Of a stretch of DNA of 64,000 bases, positions 18,777 to 25,446 are shown in pieces. The translations under genes and the position numbers were made by a program. The stretch spans positions 62,001 to 126,000 of the forward strand of contig NZ_JABUMX010000001.1 in assembly GCF_013327855.1 (NCBI RefSeq), in the 5' to 3' direction. Numbering within the stretch: the first letter of the stretch is position 1; the number at the start of each line of letters is the position of its first letter. The DNA is from Phyllobacterium pellucidum (GTDB lineage Bacteria > Pseudomonadota > Alphaproteobacteria > Rhizobiales > Rhizobiaceae). Under the pieces are notes generated by a model. That model did no database searches, was not told the DNA's origin, and worked only from the letters and a program-made list of their open reading frames with translations.

Positions 18777-19429
18777 ACGCTGAAACCGCCACCCGCAAGA
18801 GCTTTCGCCGCGAGGGCGAGGACAAGCGCCGCGAGGATCTTATCGCGGCAACGCTGGAATGCGTGGCTGAACGCGGCCTTGCGGGTGCGACGGTACGGGA
18901 AATTGCGCAACGCGCCGGCGTCACCGCCGGGCTTATCCGCTATTATTTTCCGACCAAGGATGAACTTATCGGCGCTGCCTACCGTGCCGTCATGCAACGC
19001 ATGACCGTGCAGGCGAGCGACGCTCTCAGAAGCGCGAATGACGATCCCCGCGCCCGCCTTTACGCCTTCGTGACGGCCAATCTCGGCCAGCCGATCATGG
19101 ATCCGCACAATCTTTCGCTCTGGGCGGGTTTCATTGCGCTCGTCCACGCGGATCCGGCCATGGCAGCGGCACATCGCGACGGCTATCTCGGCTTCCGCGA
19201 CGAACTCGAAATCCTGATCCGCGACGCACTGCTGTCGGCACGCGCACCGGCCGAGTCGCGCCACACCCGCAGCCACGCCATTGCCATCAATGCGATCATC
19301 GACGGGCTGTGGCTCGAAGGCTGCCTGGCCGGCGATATTTTCTCCGATGGCGAGTTGGCCGAAACCGGCATAAGCGCTATCGAAGCCGTACTTGGAATTT
19401 CTCTCAAAGCTGAAGGAGGCGCGCCATGA
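18773..19429 (+). CDS. TetR/AcrR-family transcriptional regulator (BetI-like)
   Basis: 218 aa. The N-terminal helix-turn-helix domain spans about residues 18-66 (LIAATLECVAERGLAGATV then IAQRAGVTAGLIRYYFPTKDEL), and the C-terminal ligand domain resembles BetI-type TetR_C. It overlaps both neighbours by ATGA, so it is produced together with the enzymes it is likely to control. Proposed operators are the palindromes at 17852-17869 and 23720-23737. The inducer would be an arginine-like compound or pathway intermediate (inference). Confidence 0.86.
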   Translation: MNAETATRKSFRREGEDKRREDLIAATLECVAERGLAGATVREIAQRAGVTAGLIRYYFPTKDELIGAAYRAVMQRMTVQASDALRSANDDPRARLYAFVTANLGQPIMDPHNLSLWAGFIALVHADPAMAAAHRDGYLGFRDELEILIRDALLSARAPAESRHTRSHAIAINAIIDGLWLEGCLAGDIFSDGELAETGISAIEAVLGISLKAEGGAP

Positions 19430-20616
19430 TGCGCTATGCGTCTGTTACGAATCGTCTCGCGGGGCTTGGCTCTGATAAGTGGGCGGTGCACATGCGCGCC
19501 CGCGAAATGAAGCATGCCGGCGAAGACGTCATCGAACTCACGATCGGCGAGCCGGACATCCCGACGCCGAACGATATGATCGACGTGGCAGAACGCTCGA
19601 TGCGCGCCGGACGCACCGGTTATTCCAATGGCCGCGGTGAACCTGCAGTTCTGGCCGCGCTTTCGGCCAAATATACTGCCCGCACCGGTCGCCCGATCGA
19701 TGCCGAGCACATCATGTGCTTTCCCGGCACCCAGACCGCCCTCTCCCTCGTCATGCTTGGCATCGCCGAGGAAGGCGACGAAATCATAACGGGCGATCCG
19801 CTCTATGCGACCTATGACGGCGTCGTACGTGCAACCGGCGCAATGCGCGTCTCAGTACCGCTGCGTCCGGAAAAGGGTTTTCGCATGCAGGCGGCCGACC
19901 TTGAAAAGGTCATTACGCCGCGCACCAAGGTGTTGCTGTTGAATACGCCGCACAACCCGACGGGGGCGGTACTCAGCGCCAGGGAAATCGCTGAAATCGG
20001 CGAGGTCTGCCGGAAACATAATCTCTGGATTGTCTCCGACGAGGTCTACGAGCAGCTCATATTCGACGGTACCTTTGCTTCGCCGCTCGATCAGCCGGAA
20101 CTTGCGGACCGCACTGTCGCGGTCTCCTCCATTTCCAAGTCGCATGCGGCGCCGGGCTTCCGCAGCGGCTGGTGCGTCGGGCCGAAGGACTTTACCCGCC
20201 GCCTGCTGCCTCTATCCGAATCGATGCTCTTTGGCGGCCAGCCCTTCATTGCGGATATGACCGCCTATGCGCTCGGCCAGCCTTCAGCCGCCGCATCGAC
20301 GATGCGTGAAAGCTATCTTCGCCGGGCGCGTTCGATCGCCAACCGCCTCGATGGCGTTGCCGGCATCGACTGCAAGATCCCACAGGCCGGAATGTTCATT
20401 CTCGCCGATATCCGCGCCACTGGTCTCAGTGGCGATGAATTTGCGATGCGGCTCCTCGAAGAAGAACTCGTCGCGGTCATGCCGGGCGAATCGTTCGGGG
20501 AAAACCTTGCCGGTTATCTTCGCCTTAGCCTCAGTGTCGCCGACGACAAGATCGACGCAGCCTGTGCCGGCATCGTCCGGCTCGCATCACGCCTTCAGAA
20601 ACGGAAATCCGCATGA
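19426..20616 (+). CDS. Class I/II aminotransferase, AruH-like arginine:pyruvate transaminase
   Basis: 396 aa. PLP-dependent fold type I: the Schiff-base lysine is Lys238 in SSISKSH, with NTPHNPTG at 173-180 and SDEVY at 204-208. Its similarity along the length to Pseudomonas AruH (MRY start, NSPHNPSG/SDEVY/SLSKSH equivalents, IRPTGLS-like DIRATGLS) and the adjacent AruI-like gene support arginine transamination to 2-ketoarginine. AGGAGG lies 6 bases before ATG 19426; this ATG overlaps the regulator stop. A second ATG follows immediately. A related guanidino or ureido amino acid could be the real substrate. Confidence 0.78.
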   Translation: MMRYASVTNRLAGLGSDKWAVHMRAREMKHAGEDVIELTIGEPDIPTPNDMIDVAERSMRAGRTGYSNGRGEPAVLAALSAKYTARTGRPIDAEHIMCFPGTQTALSLVMLGIAEEGDEIITGDPLYATYDGVVRATGAMRVSVPLRPEKGFRMQAADLEKVITPRTKVLLLNTPHNPTGAVLSAREIAEIGEVCRKHNLWIVSDEVYEQLIFDGTFASPLDQPELADRTVAVSSISKSHAAPGFRSGWCVGPKDFTRRLLPLSESMLFGGQPFIADMTAYALGQPSAAASTMRESYLRRARSIANRLDGVAGIDCKIPQAGMFILADIRATGLSGDEFAMRLLEEELVAVMPGESFGENLAGYLRLSLSVADDKIDAACAGIVRLASRLQKRKSA

Positions 20617-22199
20617 CCACGGTTGGTGAAGCTCTCGTTCATTTGCTCGAATCCTACGACGTCGATACCGTCTTTGGTATCCCGGGCGTCCACACCATCG
20701 AGCTTTATCGCGGCCTTGCCGGCTCGAAGATACGCCACATTACCCCGCGCCATGAACAAGGTGCCGGGTTCATGGCGGATGGCTACGCACGCGCGACTGG
20801 CAAGCCCGGCGTCGCATTCGTCATCACCGGACCGGGCATTACCAATACGATCACTGCCATGGGACAGGCGCGTGCCGATTCCATTCCGATGCTGGTTATA
20901 TCCGGCGTGAACCAACGCGACTCGCTTGGCAAGGGCATGGGTTTCCTGCACGAACTTCCGAACCAGCGCGCCATGCTGCAAACGGTTGCAATGTTCTCGC
21001 ATCGGATCGAGAAGCCCGACGAACTGCCCATCGTGCTTGCCCGGGCCTTTGCTCTTTTTGCGTCTCGCCGTCCGGGCCCCGTTCACATTGAAATTCCGCT
21101 CGACGTCATGGCGCTACCGCTCGAAGGCGCGCAGCGCGAGCCCTCCGATGCGCCGGTGCCGCACGCATCGACCGAAACCATAGCCGAGTTGGTCCGCCAC
21201 TGCCTGTCAGCGGAACGGCCCGTCATTCTCGTTGGCGGCGGCGCAAAGTCTGCAGCGGACGGCCTTAAGGTTCTCGCCGAGAAGCTCGATGCGCCGGTAG
21301 TCGCCACCACGAACGGGCGCGGCATCATGCACAAGCATCCGCTGCTGATCCCGGCGAGCCCGAGCCTCAAGGCGGTGCGCGAGCTCCTAGCCGACAGCGA
21401 TCTCGTGATCGCCCTTGGCACGGAAATGGGACCGACCGACTATGACATGTATGCCGACGGCGGTTTCCCGGAATTGAAGCGCTTCGTGCGAATCGACATC
21501 GATGCCGGACAGCTCGATCGCTGGCCCGCATTCATGCCGATCGAAGCGGACGCGAAGGAAACCGTCGGGTCACTATCTGCAGCCCTGCCGGACCGCAGAA
21601 ACGGCCGAGGCGGCGAAGAACGCGCAAAGCGCGTGCGCGACGCAGCCTGGGCCGATGTCGGCGCGCGCATCCAGGGTCAGGTGCGTTTCCTCAATACGTT
21701 GCGCGATACGCTGCCTAATTCGCTCATCGTCGGCGATTCGACGCAGACGATTTACTCCGGCAACCTCTATTACGATCACGACCGCGTCGGCGGCTGGTTC
21801 AACGCCGCCACAGGTTTCGGCGCGCTCGGCTTCGGGCCGCCTGCGGCCATTGGCGCTGCACTTGGCAAGCCCGAGACCTCGACGGTGTGCATTGTCGGCG
21901 ATGGCGGCTTTCAGTTCGTGCTCGGTGAAATCGGCGCAGCCGTCGATGAAAACGTGCCGATGATCTTCATCGTCTGGAACAATCAAGGCTATCAGGAGAT
22001 CGAGCGCGCAATGGTGGAGGTGAATATCGACCCCGTTGGCGTTCGCCCCTCCGCTCCGGACTACATCAAGATTGCCGAAGCCTATGGGGTACCGGCCGAG
22101 CGTCTCAGCGATATCGGAGAGCTCCCGGCATCGCTGCTGCGAGGCAAGGCGAGCAACAGCCCGTACCTAATTGAAATCGATGAAAAACTGGTTGGCTGA
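20613..22199 (+). CDS. Thiamine diphosphate-dependent 2-keto acid decarboxylase, AruI-like (2-ketoarginine decarboxylase)
   Basis: 528 aa with the three domains of the acetolactate synthase/decarboxylase family. The catalytic Glu48 (RHEQGAGFMADGYAR) is in the N-terminal PYR domain; the ThDP-Mg motif starts at GDG 429 and ends at NNQGY (457-461). Expected reaction by analogy with AruI: 5-guanidino-2-oxopentanoate to 4-guanidinobutyraldehyde plus CO2. The start overlaps the transaminase stop in ATGA. Acetolactate synthase itself is unlikely given the context. It ends in a hairpin shared with the convergent aldehyde dehydrogenase gene. Confidence 0.78.
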   Translation: MTTVGEALVHLLESYDVDTVFGIPGVHTIELYRGLAGSKIRHITPRHEQGAGFMADGYARATGKPGVAFVITGPGITNTITAMGQARADSIPMLVISGVNQRDSLGKGMGFLHELPNQRAMLQTVAMFSHRIEKPDELPIVLARAFALFASRRPGPVHIEIPLDVMALPLEGAQREPSDAPVPHASTETIAELVRHCLSAERPVILVGGGAKSAADGLKVLAEKLDAPVVATTNGRGIMHKHPLLIPASPSLKAVRELLADSDLVIALGTEMGPTDYDMYADGGFPELKRFVRIDIDAGQLDRWPAFMPIEADAKETVGSLSAALPDRRNGRGGEERAKRVRDAAWADVGARIQGQVRFLNTLRDTLPNSLIVGDSTQTIYSGNLYYDHDRVGGWFNAATGFGALGFGPPAAIGAALGKPETSTVCIVGDGGFQFVLGEIGAAVDENVPMIFIVWNNQGYQEIERAMVEVNIDPVGVRPSAPDYIKIAEAYGVPAERLSDIGELPASLLRGKASNSPYLIEIDEKLVG

Positions 22200-22216
22200 C
22201 GGCTTGCAGCCGTCAG
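22196..22216. terminator. Short perfect hairpin between convergent genes
   Basis: CTGACGGC, a 5-base loop TTGCA, then GCCGTCAG: a perfect 8-base-pair stem that overlaps the stop codon of the decarboxylase gene and precedes the stop of the convergent aldehyde dehydrogenase. No strong T tract follows on either strand, so efficiency as an intrinsic terminator is uncertain. Confidence 0.5.
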
Positions 22217-22229
22217 CGCCTCTTCCGTC

Positions 22230-23654
22230 TTATGGGCGGTGGATCGTTTTCACTTCAAGGAAGTCCTCGAGGCCGAACCTGCCGCCCTCGCGGCCATTGC
22301 CGGACTGCTTGTAACCTCCGAACGGACTGCCATAACGATGCGGTCCGCCGTTGATATGAACCATGCCGGCCTTGAGCCTTGCAGCGACACGCTCGGCACG
22401 CTTGGCATCGCCGGTCTGCACGTAAGCGGCGAGACCGTAGGGCGTGTCATTGGCAATGGCGATCGCTTCTTCCTCCGTGTCGAAGGGTATCAGCGCCAGC
22501 ACCGGACCGAACACCTCTTCGCGCGCAATGCGCATGGTGTTGCTGACATCGGCAAAAATGGTCGGACGCACGAAATAGCCGGTCTCGTAGCCTTCAGGCT
22601 TGCCCGCGCCACCCACGACGACGCGCGCGCCCTCGGCGATTCCCGCCTCAATAAGGTTCTGCACCCTTCCATACTGGACATGGCTGACGAGCGGGCCGAT
22701 ATGTTCACCCTCCTCCTCCGGATTGCCGACGCGCGCCTGCTTTCCGGTTTCTTCGGCAATCTTCACGGCCCGGTCATAGACGGAGCGTTGGACGAGCATG
22801 CGCGTCGGAGCATCGCAGGACTGACCGCTATTGTTGAAGCATTCAAACACGCTTCCGGCGACGCGATCTTCGAGATCCGCGTCCTCGAAAACGATGTTCG
22901 GCGATTTGCCGCCAAGTTCGAGGGTCACGCGCTTCACCGTTTCCGCCGCATCCTTGCTGACGGCGATGCCGGCGCGGGTCGATCCTGTAAAGGACATCAT
23001 GTCGACATCCCTGTGCCTGGAGAGCGCCGCTCCCACAGTTGCACCATCGCCATTGACGAGATTGAATGTGCCAGCCGGGAAACCCGCCTCGTCGATCATT
23101 TCGGCGTAGAGCATGGCGTTGAGCGGCGTGAATTCGCTCGGCTTCAGCACGCATGTGCTGCCCGTTGCGAGCGCCGGGATGACCTTGAGCGCAATCTGAT
23201 TGATCGGCCAGTTCCACGGCGTGATCAAGCCGCAGACGCCGATAGGTTCGCGCACCAACAGGTCGCCATTGGGCAATTCCTCGCGCATATGGAGGTTCTT
23301 CAAAGCATCAATGAAGCCCTGAAGATGGCCGACGCCCACATCCGCCTGCTGCTGCGTGCTCATCGTGATAGGAGCGCCGAGTTCAAGCGTAATCGTTTGC
23401 GCCATTTCGTCGTAGCGGCGCTTGTAGATAGCGAGCAACCTTTCGAGCAGCGCAATGCGCTCGTCCACCGACGTCTGGCTATAGGTTTGGAAAGCCTTCT
23501 TGGCCGCACCCACCGCGCGATCGATATCGGCGGCCGTGCCCATGGAAATAACCGCAATCGGCTGTTCAGTCGCCGGATTGATGACTTCCAGATCGTTTGG
23601 CTCAAGCGGCTTTACCCATTCGCCATCGATATAGAAGTTGCGTTTGTCGAGCAT
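22230..23654 (-). CDS. Aldehyde dehydrogenase, probable guanidinobutyraldehyde (omega-aminoaldehyde) oxidising enzyme
   Basis: 474 aa, complete NAD(P)-dependent ALDH. Catalytic Cys280 (SGQSCDAPT), general base Glu246 (TLELGGKSPN) and the NAD-site segment TPWNWP (145-150) are intact. In the arginine transaminase pathway an ALDH turns 4-guanidinobutyraldehyde into 4-guanidinobutyrate; position and the shared palindrome upstream (23720-23737) tie this gene to the AruH/AruI-like operon. Family is certain, aldehyde specificity inferred. GGAAAG precedes the ATG. Confidence 0.82.
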   Translation of the reverse strand: MLDKRNFYIDGEWVKPLEPNDLEVINPATEQPIAVISMGTAADIDRAVGAAKKAFQTYSQTSVDERIALLERLLAIYKRRYDEMAQTITLELGAPITMSTQQQADVGVGHLQGFIDALKNLHMREELPNGDLLVREPIGVCGLITPWNWPINQIALKVIPALATGSTCVLKPSEFTPLNAMLYAEMIDEAGFPAGTFNLVNGDGATVGAALSRHRDVDMMSFTGSTRAGIAVSKDAAETVKRVTLELGGKSPNIVFEDADLEDRVAGSVFECFNNSGQSCDAPTRMLVQRSVYDRAVKIAEETGKQARVGNPEEEGEHIGPLVSHVQYGRVQNLIEAGIAEGARVVVGGAGKPEGYETGYFVRPTIFADVSNTMRIAREEVFGPVLALIPFDTEEEAIAIANDTPYGLAAYVQTGDAKRAERVAARLKAGMVHINGGPHRYGSPFGGYKQSGNGREGGRFGLEDFLEVKTIHRP

Positions 23655-23984
23655 GAAACTTTCCTCCGAGAACTTAGCCGTAGGCCCATTCTGACCAACA
23701 ATCGGACGAAGGCAAGAACTTTATACGTTTGTATAATTAGGTGGCGCGGAGAGCGGCATCACGTCAAGGCGACCGAGTGTGAGCGCTACGTCTAGTCCGC
23801 GAAAAATTCCGTCGCACAATTCATGATGGTTGTTCTCGATCCACAAATTGGCTAGAGGAGTAAGGCATACTTTTTATATTTTGAATTAAGGAAAATACTA
23901 TGATTTCCCCGTCCACGTTGGGCCTCCGCCCAGGGCTTTCCTTGTCGCTGAACGCTTCATGCCGTCGCTAGTTTGGAGGACGGC
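23655..23984. other. 330-base intergenic region with promoter of the aldehyde dehydrogenase gene
   Basis: Apart from the palindrome at 23720-23737 it holds no convincing open frame. AT-rich tracts at about 23868-23900 could supply a promoter for the small membrane protein gene at 23985, but no clear -35/-10 pair could be chosen. Confidence 0.5.
23720..23737. promoter_or_regulatory. Palindrome, probable TetR-family operator (site 2)
   Basis: TTTATACGTTTGTATAAT contains perfect 6-base arms TTATAC/GTATAA around GTTT. Aligned with site 1 (17852-17869) both read T-TTATRC-N4-GTATAA. The site is 65 bases upstream of the aldehyde dehydrogenase ATG (minus strand) and overlaps a TATAC/TATAA-type -10 region, consistent with repression. 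Inference from sequence repetition. Confidence 0.62.
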
Positions 23985-24263
23985 ATGACCGACGGCGACA
24001 CTTTTGATCAGGAATTTGTCGATTTAATTGTCAAATTCGGAAAACGTGCGGTTCGCGCATCGGGATACATGATCGTTAGTTGGTTGCTTCTGCACCATAA
24101 TCAGTTGGGCTTGCAGAGCAGTTGGGGCTTGCCTATAGCCTTTGGAATTCTGGGCTTCGCGTCGTCAAGCGCCCGGTTGGCTCAATTGAGGCTAGCTGCT
24201 TTACTCTGTATGGCTCCGTTGCCGATGAGTGAAATCAAGTCGATCATCAGCACGTTCATGTGA
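23985..24263 (+). CDS. Small hypothetical membrane protein
   Basis: 92 aa from ATG 23985, which has TTTGGAGGACGGC just upstream; a TTG four codons earlier lies inside that ribosome site. The N-terminus is acidic (MTDGDTFDQEF), followed by two hydrophobic segments: about residues 28-40 (GYMIVSWLLL) and 52-85 (LPIAFGILGFASSS to AALLCMAPL). No family is recognised. It is followed by a strong hairpin and then the tRNA-Leu gene on the other strand. Confidence 0.55.
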   Translation: MTDGDTFDQEFVDLIVKFGKRAVRASGYMIVSWLLLHHNQLGLQSSWGLPIAFGILGFASSSARLAQLRLAALLCMAPLPMSEIKSIISTFM

Positions 24264-24310
24264 CCAAGATCCGATCATTCGCCAAACTCATCCTCACGGG
24301 TGGCATCTAT

Positions 24311-24346
24311 AAGCAATATGGCGGCCGAGGCCGCCATATTTTGCTT
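24311..24346. terminator. Strong bidirectional hairpin between the small membrane gene and tRNA-Leu
   Basis: The core ATGGCGGCC-GA-GGCCGCCAT is a perfect 9-base-pair stem, extended by AAGCAA/TTGCTT ends. On the plus strand it runs into ATATTTTGC, so it can end the small membrane gene; on the minus strand it lies just past the tRNA 3' end and may terminate that transcript. Confidence 0.7.
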
Positions 24347-24368
24347 AAGATTCAATTATTTGAGAAAA

Positions 24369-24453
24369 TGGTGCGGTCGAGAAGACTCGAACTTCCACGT
24401 CTTGCGACACAGCGACCTCAACGCTGCGCGTCTACCAATTCCGCCACGACCGC
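24369..24453 (-). tRNA. tRNA-Leu, anticodon GAG
   Basis: 85 bases with encoded CCA. Acceptor GCGGTCG pairs with CGACCGC; the anticodon stem CAGCG/CGCTG encloses loop TTGAGGT, giving anticodon GAG (reads CUC/CUU). A long variable arm (TGTCGCAAGACGTG) and T-arm GAAG-TTCGAGT-CTTC mark it as a class II leucine tRNA. The D-loop has the AATTGGTAGAC sequence. Confidence 0.96.
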
Positions 24454-24489
24454 ACTCTGTGGTAGAAGCCGAACCAGTCGGCTCGCGGC

Positions 24490-24518
24490 ATGTAGCAAAT
24501 AGGTTTCGGTGAAACAAG
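24490..24518 (-). promoter_or_regulatory. Promoter for tRNA-Leu
   Basis: On the minus strand CTTGTT (24518-24513), a 17-base spacer and CTACAT (24495-24490) match the rhizobial housekeeping form CTTGAC-N17-CTATAT at 9 of 12 positions. The -10 is 36 bases before the tRNA 5' end, leaving a leader of about 30 bases. Confidence 0.6.
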
Positions 24519-24710
24519 CCCTATCTACCGATAATCCGATTGTTTTTTAGAAAGCCGGCATAAACCTTCACGCAGCCGCGCAAGACTGGAAATTCCGTCC
24601 GAAAAGGTCCATATGCGGCACACCCAACGCAATCGTTGAAACGAAGCCACACCGGCTAAGCCATCTACGATTCTGGCGCAGGCAGATACAACCGGAGCGA
24701 CATCCATACC

Positions 24711-25439
24711 ATGAGAACCATTCGCGACGACCTCGTCCCCGATTTCCTGCCCGAGGGCGAATCGTCACCCGTCGAATGGCTCGTTACCGATGGACTGACA
24801 GACTATGACACCGCCCTCGGCTTCATGGACGAGCGCGTGGCAGCCATTCGCGACGGCAGGGCGCGTGAGCTTGTCTGGCTCGTCGAACATCCGCCGCTCT
24901 ATACAGCCGGCACCAGTGCCAAGGCGGCCGATCTACTCGTCGCCGATCGCTTTCCGGTCCATGCAACCGGACGGGGCGGCGAATATACCTATCACGGCCC
25001 CGGCCAGCGCGTTGTTTATGTCATGCTCGATCTGAAGCGACGCCGCGAAGACATACGCGCCTTCGTGACCGCTCTCGAACAGTGGATCATCACAACGCTC
25101 GCCTCATTCAATGTTCGCGGCGAGCGGCGCGAGGATCGGGTCGGCGTCTGGGTCACCCGGCCGGAGCGCCCGCCCCTGCCCGATGGCTCGCCCGCTGAAG
25201 ACAAGATCGCCGCCATTGGCATTCGCCTGCGCAAATGGGTGAGTTTTCACGGCATTTCCATCAATGTCGAACCGGAACTCGCACATTTCGACGGGATAGT
25301 TCCTTGCGGCGTGCGCGGTCACGGCGTTACCAGCCTCGTCGATCTTGGCCTGCCGGTCGACATGCACGATGTCGATCGCGCCTTGCTGGAGGCCTTCGAA
25401 GATGTGTTTGGACCAGTTGTGAAGGTCGCGGCGGCCTAG
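24711..25439 (+). CDS. lipB: Octanoyl-[acyl-carrier-protein]:protein N-octanoyltransferase (LipB)
   Basis: 242 aa. It moves octanoyl groups from ACP to lipoyl domains, the first step of protein lipoylation, and so serves the E2 protein encoded at 32926-34221 among others. Motifs: [21 protein letters not shown] (residues about 87-106, with HGPGQ), [17 protein letters not shown] with the catalytic Lys in the AAIG segment, and catalytic Cys in IVPCGVRG. The N-terminal 25 residues before VEWLV are an extension common in rhizobial LipB. It converges on pccA, seven bases between stops. Confidence 0.93.
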   Translation: MRTIRDDLVPDFLPEGESSPVEWLVTDGLTDYDTALGFMDERVAAIRDGRARELVWLVEHPPLYTAGTSAKAADLLVADRFPVHATGRGGEYTYHGPGQRVVYVMLDLKRRREDIRAFVTALEQWIITTLASFNVRGERREDRVGVWVTRPERPPLPDGSPAEDKIAAIGIRLRKWVSFHGISINVEPELAHFDGIVPCGVRGHGVTSLVDLGLPVDMHDVDRALLEAFEDVFGPVVKVAAA

Positions 25440-25446
25440 CTGGACC

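Noticed and set aside
20613..22199. Acetolactate synthase large subunit (ilvB) as the function of the ThDP enzyme
   Set aside because: There is no small-subunit gene beside it, it is coupled to an AruH-like transaminase, and 528 aa with this context fits an AruI-like decarboxylase better.
22239..23795. A 518-codon plus-strand frame opposite the aldehyde dehydrogenase
   Set aside because: Shadow of a complete ALDH whose catalytic Cys and Glu are conserved.
24369..24453. tRNA-Leu as an integration site for a mobile element
   Set aside because: No integrase gene, no direct repeat of the tRNA 3' end and no change of composition typical of an island were seen nearby.
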